Under the pieces are notes generated by a model. The model was not told the origin of the DNA. It saw nothing but the letters and a program-made list of their open reading frames with translations, and searched no databases. Position numbers and translations under genes: made by a program. A stretch of 64,000 nucleotides of DNA from Wolfiporia cocos. Its lineage: Eukaryota; Basidiomycota; Agaricomycetes; Polyporales; Phaeolaceae. Shown here piece by piece: positions 32,696-43,371 of this stretch. The stretch covers positions 310,001-374,000 of the forward strand of contig JACCLO010000015.1 in assembly GCA_029448655.1 (NCBI GenBank). Direction: 5' to 3'. Positions within the stretch are counted from its first letter, which is position 1. Each line of letters starts with the position of its first letter.

Positions 32696-33525
32696 CATGC
32701 CCCTTGAGATCATCCAGGTAGATACCATTCCTACTGATGCCATTAGTTCTCAGAACCCATCTGCTCACCCATTGACAATGTCCATCCTTGTCCTATCTCA
32801 CTGCCCTTGCTGCTGCCCACCTCGATGGGTTATCTTTATTCTGTGTCCTGTGAAGATTTGCTCACTTTTTAAATGATCTATATACAGCCTGTACAAAATC
32901 ATTTGCTCTTGATGTGTCATTTTCTGACCTTCATGACAACATGACATTTTGCAGCATTTCACATTGTAATCACGAGTTTACCTCCTTCTTGCTTTTCTCA
33001 GACCCTCTGACTCCTCATCACTATCAAAACTAATTAGCTTGTGTCTATGTAACGAGTGGAAGTCATGCATTGATTTGGATCATGTAGCTTAGTAGAGGCC
33101 ATCTTTTTGTGCTTCAAGTGGGGAGGGCTATTAATTGGGACAGTGCTGCTAGCAACTGCAGAGCGCTCCACGGGTGTGACCGACAATGTCAAGGACGGTA
33201 CCAATGCTAGCTTGGGTTCTACTTGTATGAGTGCAGTACCTGATGAGGGCTCTGCATGGGACTGTTGTGTGACCATGACAAGGGCAGTTGGCAACCATGA
33301 GAGAGTGGGTGACAACACTGGCGCTGCCTCGAGTTCTGGTGATGGCACCAGTGAGCTTGCTGACTCCGTTGCTCCCTTGGTTTCAAGTGGCATGAGTACC
33401 ATGGTCGGTGGGGGCACAGCATGGATCTCTGGTGTCTCCGTGCCAAGGGCAGCTGGTGATGGCACAGGCGAGCTGGTGGACAACAGCGATCTCTGGTTGA
33501 CTTCTTCTTCCATAAGTGCAGTAAC

Positions 33526-33995
33526 TATGAGAGCGCGTGCGTGTTACGGCGAATACCTGTAGGTAGACGACGTATGTCCTCAGTACGGTGCGCTCGGGCA
33601 AGAGTGCAAGACTAATATATCTGTACCTGTAGGTAGACGACGTATGTCTAAATACAGGAGTGCAATCAATGTAACGAACATAGTGCGACGTAATGGTATT
33701 GTGCTTACCCTCAGTACGGTGCGCTCGGGCAAGAGTGCAAGACTGAGGGTCAGCGGATGCAGGCAGCGGTATAAGTACTCTACGGTGCCAGCGAAACGTG
33801 CGGGACGAAACGGAAAGGCGGTAAAACAGTAGTGGGCAGCTGAGTAACCAGATAAGGACTACGGTAGCTAAGGGACGCCACAAAAAACGTATCGATCCGG
33901 AATGTGAAAGGCACAGACACTATAAACGTACTAAGTCGGTCCTTGATGCGGGCGGGGCCGCGCAGTGTCGGCGCGACAGATTGTGCGCTCCAACA
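33526..33995 (-). repeat. Copia 3' LTR
   Basis: 470 bp. It contains an internal duplication: two units with CCTGTAGGTAGACGACGTAT and two with CTCAGTACGGTGCGCTCGGG, separated by unrelated sequence. By eye it is the same as the 5' LTR. Confidence 0.95.
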
Positions 33996-34004
33996 CTCCC
34001 CCTC
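33996..34004 (-). promoter_or_regulatory. Copia polypurine tract
   Basis: GAGGGGGAG on the minus strand directly next to the 3' LTR; the expected primer for plus-strand DNA synthesis. Confidence 0.85.
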
Positions 34005-34008
34005 AATC

Positions 34009-37000
34009 CTAGAGCAGACCAAGCGCGGACGCGAAGTGCTTCACTTTCGGAGAGGGCAGCGCTTTCGTCAATGCATCGGCAACCATCTCTTCAGTGGGGC
34101 AATAGACGAGGCGAATTTTCTTCTCCTCAATGATCCAGCGAATGAAGTGGAAACGGATATCGATGTGCTTGGTGCGAGCATGATATTGATTATCGCGAGC
34201 AAGAGCAATGGCCGACTGATTGTCCGAATTCATCGGCACCGGGTCAACGAAGGGAGCAAAAATCTGACCAATCAGCGAGCGGAGCCAGAGGGCTTCCTTT
34301 GAGGCATGAGTGAGGGCAACATACTCAGACTCAGTAGTGGACAGTGAGATAATCTCCTGTCGCTTCGAGCTCCAGGACACAGCTCCTCCATCAATCAAAA
34401 ACGCGTAGCCGGAGATGGCTTTGCGATCCTCATGCATGGATCCATCAGCATCTGTGTAGCCAACGAGGTCAAGAGAGGATGCGCCGTAGGTCAGCTTGAG
34501 GTGTTTCGTCCCGGACAGGTATCGGAAAACACGGCGGACGGCTTCCCAGTGTGCACGGCCAGGGTTGTCAGAGAAACGCGAAAGGATGGAGACAGCGTAC
34601 GTGATATCGGGGCGCGTCCCAAGTGACGCATACATGAGGGAGCCTACAGCCTCGCGATATGGAATGTGACGCATGGCGGCGATCTCGGCAGTGGTGGAAG
34701 GGCTCTGTGCAGTAGTAAGAGTGACATGCGGATCCATGGGGGTCGACACGGCCTTCGCATCTTCAAGTCCAAAGCGGCTAATGATGGACTCGATGTAGGC
34801 GGTCTGTGAGAGTGAGAGACGGCGATTTGGGCGGTCGCGTTCCACGGCAAAGCCCAGAATCCAGTGGATTTCACCCTCGTCTGAGATCTCAAAGGCCTCG
34901 CGCAGCTTGGTCTTCACCTCCAGGATAAGGGCTATAGTCGAGGCAACCACTGTCAGGTCATCGACGTGGACAACTATGACGATAAGGTCAGCGCCATCTG
35001 CACGGAAAAAGACGGCCTGGTCGACATCGCACTGCGACATGCGGAGCTTCTCCTGCAAAATGCGCAGGAGCTTCTTATGCCAGTGCCGCGCGCTCTGCTT
35101 TAGCCCGTACAACGGCCGCAGCAGCCGCAGTGCTAGGGTCTTATCTTTCGTCAGCTGAGCTCCGGGAGGCTGCGCCATCCAAATGGCTTCGTGCTCCTCA
35201 AACTCCCCATTGAGGTAAGCACTCTTGACGTCGAGCTGGTGCACCTCAAAATCATGCCGCGCCGCGAATGCGAGTGCGGTGCGAATTGACGCAGTCTTCG
35301 CAACAGGGGCATAGGTGTCGAAAAAGTCGACACCCGGAACCTGCGAAAACCCACGCGCAACCAGCCGCGCGCGGTATCGGTACACATTCCCAGAGGCATC
35401 CTTCTTTGCATGAAAGACCCATCGGCAGCTGACGACGTTAGCACCCAGCGGCGGCTTCTCTAGACGCCAGGTCCCATGTGCCTCGAGCGCCTCAAGCTCC
35501 TCCTTCATAGCCTCTTCCCACCGCGGCCACTCAGGTCTCCGCCTTGCCTCCTCAAGTGAGCGGGGGTCCAGTCCTTCGACATCCGCCATCTGCGCCGCCA
35601 TTGCGACGCCATTGATCTCCTCTGTGAAGAGATCCTCTACGGCTCGCTCGTCTTGGGCCTCATCCGGTACGGTTGGCATGACTACGCCGCGCGGCGGCTT
35701 CTGGGTGGCGCTCTCACCGGCTAGGATGGCCTTGAGCTTCGCAGACGGCTTGCGGATTCGAGTGGGCCGACTAGACGGCGGCACAGGTGCAGGCAGGAGG
35801 TCAGCAGGTTGAGGAGGGACGTCAGGTATGTCTGTGTCGTCCGCCTCACTGGCAGAATCGCTAATCGGCTCTTTTACAGTCCCAGGCGGCGGCGTGGCGG
35901 GCTCGTTTTCGCCGCTGCTCTCCTCCCCCTCAAGCTCGACAGCGTCGTCCAGGGGAGCAGGGGGTAAGTCCGGCACCGTGAAATGCACGTTACGTTCCAC
36001 AGTTACTGACCGCTGCTCCGGCCAGTAAACACGATGGCCCTTGCTCTGTGCATCAAATCCGACCCAACGGCCGCATTTTGCACGCTCGCCGACCTTGCCA
36101 TCGCTGGTATCATGCACCCAGGCCTTGGATCCCCATTCAGGGATGCCGCTCATGTCAGGAACAGCCCCCGTGGCAGCTGCCCAAGGTGTCCGCCCACCAA
36201 GGGCCTTCGTCGAAGTGCGATTCTTCAACCATACGGCATGCATGACAGCTTCGCCCCACAGGAAACGCGGCAGGCCGGAGGCGATAAGCATGGCCCGAAC
36301 CTTCTCCATCAGGGTCCGATTCAGCCGCTCAGACACCCCGGCCTCCTGAGATGTATCGTGAACCGACAACTTCGATTCAATGCCTCGCTGCTCGAGGTGG
36401 CTCCGGAATTCCTCACTCAGGTACTCGCCTCCACGGTCCGTGTTGAGGAACTTGATCTGGGCATTGTGGTGCCGCTCGAGCCATGCCTCGAATGCACAGA
36501 ACGTCTCAAAAACCTCGCGTTTGGTTCTGAGAAGGTAGAGTGTGGTGAAGCGTGTCTTGTCGTCCGTGAAACTGACATAATACCTGCGACCGCCTAGGGT
36601 GGCAATGCGCGAAGGTCCCCAGACATCGGAATGAACCTCCTCGCCAAATTCTGTGGCACGTTCTCCTTCGCGCTCCCTAGGCACAGGCTTTCGAGTCGAC
36701 TTTGCACGAACGCAAGCTTCACAATGCAATTCCTGCTCTGGCGATGAAACAAGCTCCACGCCCGAGATAAAACCGTTGGAAATCAACTCGCGAATTGCCC
36801 GGATTGCAATATGTCCAAAACGACGGTGAGCCTCCATCTCCGTCAGCTTCTCGGTTTTGGCTGACGTTGCATTAGCAGCACAATGGCTGCGATCTCGCAC
36901 GACCATGTATAGGCCGCGTGTCTTGGGTACCTGGCCCACAGTGATGCCTTCCGCATTGACAATAACACATCGTCCAGCTGCGAAGGTTGCTGTATAACCT

Positions 37001-38637
37001 GCGTCGTCAATCCGCCCAATCGAGACGAGGTTGAACCCCAGAGCCGGCGTGTAGAGGACGTCCATCAATCTGATGCGTGTAGCGTCCTGCGGTGGGTTCG
37101 GAACAGGTATGATCATTTCACCTACACCCGTGGCATGAAACTGCTGCTGATTGGCAGCACTCATAGACTTTGCAGGCATCTCCCGAAAGCTGGTGAAGTC
37201 GTCACGATAAGGGGACATGTGATGTGTTGCGCCGGAGTCGTACAAGTCGACAGGCTGGTTCGCTGCGGCAGTGGCAGCATCGGGCACTAGCGCAGCAGCG
37301 CTCAGTAAAGCAGGGTCGTCACCCTCGCTCTCCAACCCCAACATGTGTGCGACCCAATTGGTCACATTCTGCAAACGCTCCGATAACGGAACGCGCTCCG
37401 GCATGGGCAAGGACTCGTCCTCCTCGCCCTCATGGTCCGCACTCGATGTCTCGGCAATGGAAACAGCACTCGAGTCAGACACAGTATGCAGGGACGGAAT
37501 GGAGTCTGCTGAAGACTTCTCTGTGAGATCGCTATAGTCGGAGTCTCCAGCGGCAGAGTAGAGCTCATCCTCAGCATCGCTATCGGTCTCCACAGGTGCA
37601 CGGAACATGCGAGCGGGCATTGTAGACCATGCTCCGGCGACGGCATCAAGTGCACTGATCCGCGCAGTCGCAGCTACATTTGCAGAGCCAGTTGCGGGTT
37701 TGGACGTGTTCGCACTTGTGCTTGGGCGGGCACCATCCTTCTGCTGCGCATCCTTGCCCTTCTTATCGTCAGCCTTCGGGCTCGGACACTGGGCCTCCTT
37801 GTGGCCCTTTCCACCGCAGTTCCAGCATTCTCCAACAGGCTTCCGTGGACCTCTCCCTTTCGGCTTCCTGGGCTTCTCCGTCGACACGGCAATGGCTGCA
37901 ACGCCGGTCTCCTTCGTTCTGCCCTTCGGCTTCCGCTCCGCTTCCCGCCTGTCCCACTCCTCCAAGACAATGGCCATCATGAGCTCTGGATCGATGACTG
38001 GCTTATCAGGATCTATTTGACTAGCTGGTGTTGCACTACCACCGGAAGACTGTGAGCTGAGGTGCAGCTGCAACTTCATCTGTGCCGAAATCTGGGAGAT
38101 AAATGCGGAGAGCTCGGACGGCAGGAAATTTATGACGACAGAGGCATACTCGTTGTCCGGAATCTCGATGTCGAAGGTGAGCAGGTTCTCGTATGCGAGG
38201 CGAAGGCGATCAAGTTCGGAGTGCAGGTCCAAGCCGGGAACATATCGCATGTTGAGGAAGTCACGACGCATGTTCGAGCGGGCAAGCAGGGACTTGCTGG
38301 AGAACTCGGCTACAATGCCAGTCCATACGTCGGCAACCGTACCCTTGCGCTTATACTTGGCATACGTCCCAGGTGCGACCTTGAGCGTGAGCAGATAGAG
38401 GGCGGTATTCTCCTTCTTCTCCCACCCCGCAATGGCATCCTTCTCTGCCTTCGTGGGCTTGTCCGGGTCAGCCGCGATTGGCTTCTTGGACGACCCATCA
38501 AAGTGATCCCAGGCCTCCTTGTGACGAACAGCAATGGTGAACTGCTGCTCGAACACGAGCCAATTCTTGCCTTTCGGATCGAGCTTCTCAAAACCGCTAA
38601 TGAAGTCGGACAGGGGCGGCGAGGACGACGACGACAT
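34009..38637 (-). CDS. Copia gag-pol polyprotein
   Basis: A single frame of 1542 residues encodes all functions needed for retrotransposition. The Gag region spans about residues 1-260. A CCHC zinc knuckle, CWNCGGKGHKEAQC, is at 271-284. The protease has the active site DSGA at 467-470. The pre-integrase HHCC zinc module uses H604, H609, C639 and C642. The integrase DDE residues are D671 (HSDVWGP), D734 (NTDRGGEY) and E770 (SERLNRT). The reverse transcriptase has its VHVDDL catalytic core at 1223-1228. The RNase H has D1396, E1436 and D1472, and the frame ends in a TKALPSPK-type tail. All key residues are present and no stop or frameshift interrupts it. Order protease-integrase-RT-RNase H defines copia rather than gypsy. 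Gag and pol are in one frame without an obvious frameshift signal, so Gag excess must arise some other way. Confidence 0.96.
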   Translation of the reverse strand: MSSSSSPPLSDFISGFEKLDPKGKNWLVFEQQFTIAVRHKEAWDHFDGSSKKPIAADPDKPTKAEKDAIAGWEKKENTALYLLTLKVAPGTYAKYKRKGTVADVWTGIVAEFSSKSLLARSNMRRDFLNMRYVPGLDLHSELDRLRLAYENLLTFDIEIPDNEYASVVINFLPSELSAFISQISAQMKLQLHLSSQSSGGSATPASQIDPDKPVIDPELMMAIVLEEWDRREAERKPKGRTKETGVAAIAVSTEKPRKPKGRGPRKPVGECWNCGGKGHKEAQCPSPKADDKKGKDAQQKDGARPSTSANTSKPATGSANVAATARISALDAVAGAWSTMPARMFRAPVETDSDAEDELYSAAGDSDYSDLTEKSSADSIPSLHTVSDSSAVSIAETSSADHEGEEDESLPMPERVPLSERLQNVTNWVAHMLGLESEGDDPALLSAAALVPDAATAAANQPVDLYDSGATHHMSPYRDDFTSFREMPAKSMSAANQQQFHATGVGEMIIPVPNPPQDATRIRLMDVLYTPALGFNLVSIGRIDDAGYTATFAAGRCVIVNAEGITVGQVPKTRGLYMVVRDRSHCAANATSAKTEKLTEMEAHRRFGHIAIRAIRELISNGFISGVELVSSPEQELHCEACVRAKSTRKPVPREREGERATEFGEEVHSDVWGPSRIATLGGRRYYVSFTDDKTRFTTLYLLRTKREVFETFCAFEAWLERHHNAQIKFLNTDRGGEYLSEEFRSHLEQRGIESKLSVHDTSQEAGVSERLNRTLMEKVRAMLIASGLPRFLWGEAVMHAVWLKNRTSTKALGGRTPWAAATGAVPDMSGIPEWGSKAWVHDTSDGKVGERAKCGRWVGFDAQSKGHRVYWPEQRSVTVERNVHFTVPDLPPAPLDDAVELEGEESSGENEPATPPPGTVKEPISDSASEADDTDIPDVPPQPADLLPAPVPPSSRPTRIRKPSAKLKAILAGESATQKPPRGVVMPTVPDEAQDERAVEDLFTEEINGVAMAAQMADVEGLDPRSLEEARRRPEWPRWEEAMKEELEALEAHGTWRLEKPPLGANVVSCRWVFHAKKDASGNVYRYRARLVARGFSQVPGVDFFDTYAPVAKTASIRTALAFAARHDFEVHQLDVKSAYLNGEFEEHEAIWMAQPPGAQLTKDKTLALRLLRPLYGLKQSARHWHKKLLRILQEKLRMSQCDVDQAVFFRADGADLIVIVVHVDDLTVVASTIALILEVKTKLREAFEISDEGEIHWILGFAVERDRPNRRLSLSQTAYIESIISRFGLEDAKAVSTPMDPHVTLTTAQSPSTTAEIAAMRHIPYREAVGSLMYASLGTRPDITYAVSILSRFSDNPGRAHWEAVRRVFRYLSGTKHLKLTYGASSLDLVGYTDADGSMHEDRKAISGYAFLIDGGAVSWSSKRQEIISLSTTESEYVALTHASKEALWLRSLIGQIFAPFVDPVPMNSDNQSAIALARDNQYHARTKHIDIRFHFIRWIIEEKKIRLVYCPTEEMVADALTKALPSPKVKHFASALGLL

Positions 38638-38719
38638 GGTGCTGCGGGTGATAGCGACAAGTGGAAAGAAACTAGAACGGGAATTTCCTGTGCGATGAGT
38701 CTTGCTAGTTAAGGCCTCG

Positions 38720-38735
38720 CACAGGGCTCATAACC
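38720..38735 (-). promoter_or_regulatory. Copia primer-binding site, initiator tRNA-Met half
   Basis: Directly inside the 5' LTR, the plus strand reads CAGGGCTCATAACC, the anticodon stem-loop of fungal initiator tRNA-Met up to about nucleotide 39-40. The minus strand is therefore complementary to the inside of the tRNA rather than to its CCA end. This is the half-tRNA priming known from Drosophila copia. Confidence 0.82.
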
Positions 38736-39205
38736 TATGAGAGCGCGTGCGTGTTACGGCGAATACCTGTAGGTAGACGACGTATGTCCTCAGTACGGTG
38801 CGCTCGGGCAAGAGTGCAAGACTAATATATCTGTACCTGTAGGTAGACGACGTATGTCTAAATACAGGAGTGCAATCAATGTAACGAACATAGTGCGACG
38901 TAATGGTATTGTGCTTACCCTCAGTACGGTGCGCTCGGGCAAGAGTGCAAGACTGAGGGTCAGCGGATGCAGGCAGCGGTATAAGTACTCTACGGTGCCA
39001 GCGAAACGTGCGGGACGAAACGGAAAGGCGGTAAAACAGTAGTGGGCAGCTGAGTAACCAGATAAGGACTACGGTAGCTAAGGGACGCCACAAAAAACGT
39101 ATCGATCCGGAATGTGAAAGGCACAGACACTATAAACGTACTAAGTCGGTCCTTGATGCGGGCGGGGCCGCGCAGTGTCGGCGCGACAGATTGTGCGCTC
39201 CAACA
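38736..39205 (-). repeat. Copia 5' LTR
   Basis: 470 bp, indistinguishable by eye from 33526-33995, including the internal duplicated units. Confidence 0.95.
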
Positions 39206-39628
39206 GTAACTCCTGAGACAATCAATGGCAAGGACGAAGTTTCTATGCCCATGGTGGGTACATCTCGCATTGAGGGAGTGGCTAGTATCTGCTTGTTAGC
39301 CATCAGCTAATCCCAGGATGAATCACTTACGATTGAAAATGTCCTGGCCAAAGCAGAACAGGGTACCATGTATACATCCTAGTGACAAGCCTGCTTCTTC
39401 ACACAGTGTCTGTTCAAAGTTTTGGTTTGCATGGTTTGAACCCGTATTGTGACTAGTACATTGTTAGTAAACTTTCCACATAGTATGCAGTGGACTCACG
39501 TGTACATTGTAACATAGCCATTCTCATCCAGTCCAGTCATCATGATTGTGCCCACCCAGCCTGTTTGCTTCTCCCAATGCTCTGCAGTCAGCCGAATCAC
39601 GGTCTCCATTCCAGCCACCCTTCTGTAT

Positions 39629-40125
39629 TGACACAAAACCTTGTGTCCATCCCTCTACCACCCATAACTCGCCCCTATCCCAACACCTAACGCCTAACAC
39701 CTAACACCTAACTCAGATAGGTCCTAGTGTACTGCTCATAGGGCTGGAGTCCCTAGGGTTGGCTACAAGGTTGAGAGTCTGATGCTAAGGTCGAGTGGAG
39801 GGGCAGACGACGAGTGGGGGTATCAAGTAGAGAGAAGGTGGTTAAGGGGGAATGCGCCCCTGTGCAGTTACATTGTAGAGTCTGAGGAGACCGCCTCAGA
39901 CGTTACTGGTTTATATACATCATGGTGCATCATAGTACATACCCTTGCCCTAAAGCTACGTGGCCTGTGCGCACACGCCTAAACATGAGTATGTAAGTGT
40001 ATCACGTGACGTACCATCACGTTACATGCAGGTTATCTTATCTGTTACTACCTACGCGCTTATCTTATCAGACAGGTCATGTGATGGAGACATACCGATA
40101 CCATGCCACAGAATAATCTGTGACA
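39629..40125 (-). mobile_element. Solo LTR, family C, copy 1
   Basis: Starts TGACACAAAACC and ends AATCTGTGACA, with the exact 5-bp duplication tgtat at 39624-39628 and 40126-40130. It matches the inverse of the element at 56958-57376. A TTTATATACA box follows a GTCTGAGG/CCTCAGAC hairpin. Confidence 0.83.
39672..39715 (+). repeat. CCTAACAC-type short repeat
   Basis: Four to five units of about 8 bp (cctaacgc, cctaacac, cctaacac, cctaactc) inside the solo LTR. They resemble degenerate telomere repeats but do not match the exact CCCTAA unit. Confidence 0.6.
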
Positions 40126-40456
40126 TGTATGGCTACAGTTGTGTACAAGCAAACCCTGCCAAACTTTGGGACCTAATTTTCTGGTTCTAGTAGAGTAGTG
40201 CAAATGCTACATACAGCATCTGGCACTCTGTGTACAGAATGGCAACCCAGATTGTACAAGCCAATTTCCTAAAAAGTCGATTTTATTATTTGAGGGGTCA
40301 AAAATTGGCAGGTGCTAAAATAAATTCGTAAAAATCACGAAAAAATATGAATCAGTAGCTCTCATCAGCGCGAGTCTGAATATACAATTATAACATAGGA
40401 ATGATGCGTCAATGATGCTGAAAAAATTGGATCCCTCTGACTGCCATCTCTCAACC

Positions 40457-42969
40457 ATGGGTCGTGGTCGCCCCCCAAAGAAAGCAAGGAACACTTCTGG
40501 TCTACACAATCAAACATCTAGATCCTCGGAAGCTTTGAGTGCACTGTTTCCTAAGATTCTCACCCATTCACATCAGTCTCAGTCTCCCAGTTCTGCAGAT
40601 GACGAGTCGGATTGTCAGCTTAGTGTCTCCGAGGAACAGACTGGTTATAAATTGGACTTAAATCTAGACAATAGTTCTGACTCTGAGTCTGGAGGGGAGG
40701 ACAACTGGGATGAATTGCATGATGAGGACTTTGGAATTCAGCTGGAACAGCTCCTCATGAAGTCAGAAGAGGAAGATCCTGATTGGATCCCTCCAAACCT
40801 AAGAGCAAGAGTTGTCAGATGTCAGGCCAAGCAGAAAGGTGAGATTCACTCACAGTCAGCTGGAGTTGGGCATAAGAGCTTATGCTGAATGCACTTCAGC
40901 CATGTGGCTGCGAAAATATGTGACAGGTCCGGACAATATGAGCAAATTGCTCTGCTCGCAGCAGAGGCATAAGAAACGGTGGATTGGTCAGACAAACCTT
41001 GATCAGTATGGATTTAAGGGGCTCATAGGTGCCTCTATCCGAAGGATTTCGGGGCTGGGCTCTCGATCTTCCCTATTAGTGATCGAGGTGGACATTTCAG
41101 AGCCTATGGACGGCAGCAATCATGGACGTACAAGTGAGAGCTCAGGTTTAGAATGTGAACCACAGGGTGGAGACAGCGAAAGCAAAGAGTGTATGGGTGA
41201 TAGTGATGTCATCAGAAACCACAGTGATGGGGAGATTGGCAGCGAGAATGCAGATTGGGAGGATGAACTTGTTGAGGAATCATGTGGGCACAGCGAGGTC
41301 CGAGATTGGTCATTGCTGCAAGCACAGATCAAGGAAGACCTATGGCACAAGAGCAGGACATTACCTCTTATCCAAGTGAATCAGCTCCTCATTCTCTCAA
41401 GCTTTGCAACACTGGAGCTCAAGGGATTCTCTGTAATGGATGCAAGCATGCAGATTGCCTATCAGTGGCATGAGTGCCATGGAAATTGGTTCGCCCACTG
41501 TGTTCATGCATTGGCACACCACTACCAGGTTTTCGAACAGCTTCCCATCGAGAAGTGTGGCGGCTCATCCAATACTCACTCATGGCTGCACAACGAAAGT
41601 GTACAAAGCCACACAAGGAAGTGGCTCACTGCTCAACCCACTGGAAAGGTCACACCTCACAGTCTCCAGAAATCACTGAACTCCACAATCCTTCCTGACC
41701 TCGGCATAATCTCTGCAAAGCCACTATACATACGCACAGCATGGAGATGGTTGATCAGGCTGGGATGGTGGTGAACAGTGGTGCAAAAAGGAATCTATAT
41801 GGATGGGCATGAATGCAGTGACATCGTGAAGTATCGAAATGACGTTTTCTTACCTGTGATGGAGCACTTTGAAAAGCACATGACGAAGTACAAGGGCCCA
41901 GAGCTCAGTTGCATTAAGCCATCCCTGAGTGCGGGGGAGAAAGAGGTTATTGCCTATTTTCATGACAAGTCGATTTTCCATGCTAATAATGAAACTCACA
42001 ATCTATGGTAAGTCCAGAGAAGTGAATCAAGTGTAGATGCTGATATGAAGATGAATGCTCAGGCTTCGAGATGGCGAGCAGCCACTGAGAAAGAAAGGGC
42101 GAGGGTGCCTCATCCATGTGTCGGATTTCATCTGTGAAGCAACCGGGAGACTTGTCATCCATGACGACAGTGGAGAGATTGTGAAGGATGCATGGCAGGT
42201 TATCTATCCTGGTACCAATGCTGATGCTTGGTGGGACAGTGCCCAACTATTGGCACAAGTTAAAGCAGAAATTGTGATTCATGATGAGCTTCACCCAGAC
42301 AAGCAGGCAGTTTGGATCTTCGACCAGTCATCCAATCATGCTGCACTGCCACCAGATGCACTCCATGCATTTGACATGAACAAATCCGATGAGGCAAACA
42401 GCACAAACAACATGATACAGTCATTCCAATGACAAATCCCACTGCCAAATTCCATGGCCATCCTCAGAAGATGACAACTCTCACTGGTGAGCCAAAAGGC
42501 CTGAAGACAGTGCTCAAGGAGCATGGTTTCAATGTGCAGAAATTACATGCAAAGTGCTCACCTGTCTGTTCCTTTGAGAACACTGGCTGCTGTATGGCAC
42601 GGCTGCTCAGTCAACAGGATGACTTCACTAATCAGCAGTCGATGCTCAAGAAAGTTATCAAGGATGCTGGTCATGAATGTATTTTCCTTCCGAAATTTCA
42701 CTGTGAGCTCAATCCCATTGAAATGGTATGTTTACAACCTCTCTCGTCAGCTTATACTCATATTAGATACCATCAAGTACTGGGGTTGGTGCAAGCATCG
42801 CTATCATGAAATCTCAAAACCAAATTTTTCAGTTGCCAAACATGTTGCACTGGAGGTACTTGATGCTTGTCCTGTCGAAGTCATCTATTGGTTCATTAAC
42901 CGTTCATGGCGCTTCATGAGTGCTTATTGCCTTGGGCTCACAGGAAAGGCAGCTGCATGGGCAGTCTGA
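40457..42969 (+). pseudogene. DDE transposase of mushroom-genome type, inactivated
   Basis: The start MGRGRPPKKAR is at 40457. An acidic N-terminal part is followed by a DNA-binding-like region ending TAWRWLIRLGWW. The catalytic domain has YFHDKSIFHANN (first D), WIFDQSSNHA (second D) and FHCELNPIE (final E). The end is FINRSWRFMSAYCLGLTGKA. Two introns are clear: 42006-42060 with a GTAAGT donor, and about 42726-42777 with GTATGT. Inactivating changes are an in-frame TGA at 41772-41774, a frameshift near 42420 before TVIPMTNP, and a phase change near 40830 that may be an intron. The triad spacing fits a DDE enzyme that cuts and joins DNA ends. Terminal inverted repeats were not identified; short AAAAATTGG strings lie near 40306 and 43115. 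Confidence 0.72.
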
Positions 42970-43371
42970 AAGCAAAAGCAGCATTAGTCTGTCTCACAGC
43001 AAGCAATGCTTGCAATAGAGTCTGTATTGAACTAATATTACGATGTATCTTGTGCTGAAAGCACTCATATTCTGCTAAACCTACAGGCACCTAGCAAATT
43101 TTTGGGTCCCAAAAATTGGCGGTTCTTAAAAGGCATGGGAAAAATCTGATATCACCGGTTTTAGACATTTTCGAGCTGTCCGAGTTCATATCCATGCTCA
43201 GAATTCCTCTAGAGATTATTGTTGGTGCCCCAGCAATTTGGTGGGGTTTGCTTGTCTGTGACTGTATCAACAAAAATATCATGATGTGCTCTAATCACCA
43301 CCACTCACCTTGCACATTCATACTCTTCGGCACCTAGCTTTGCCCCCATCTCTGCAGGTGTATGCATCATT

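Larger units (their letters stand above)
33526..39205 (-). mobile_element. Complete Ty1/copia retrotransposon
   Basis: 5680 bp with two 470-bp LTRs, exact 5-bp target duplication gtaac at 33521-33525 and 39206-39210, primer-binding site, one uninterrupted gag-pol frame and a purine tract. It reads on the minus strand, so the 5' LTR is on the right. The LTR starts TGTTGGAGCG and ends TCTCATA in that orientation. Indistinguishable LTRs and the intact frame indicate a recent and possibly still active element. Confidence 0.96.
33034..39303 (-). pseudogene. Pro/Ser-rich reading frame split by copia
   Basis: On the minus strand, an ATG at 39301-39303 opens a frame that runs to the copia insertion. 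Removing the element and one gtaac duplication, it continues without a stop through EEEVNQRSLL to TAA just before 33034. It would give about 190 residues with repeated SPVPSP, VPSPELEAAP and VPSLTLS strings and a basic end containing HLKHKKMASTKLHD. The opposite strand is also open across the junction, so coding is likely but not certain. Upstream exons may exist. No family is recognised; the composition resembles a disordered linker. Confidence 0.4.

Noticed and set aside
33383..33883. Long minus-strand frames in the copia LTR region and repeated at 38728-39093
   Set aside because: The frames are duplicated because the LTR is duplicated; they are not genes.
35828..36597. Plus-strand frames opposite the copia gag-pol (for example 36034-36597)
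   Set aside because: Antisense shadows of a GC-rich coding region with no motifs.
40260..43180. Terminal inverted repeats for the DDE transposase from the AAAAATTGG strings
   Set aside because: The strings near 40306 and 43115 are in direct rather than inverted arrangement and too short to trust.
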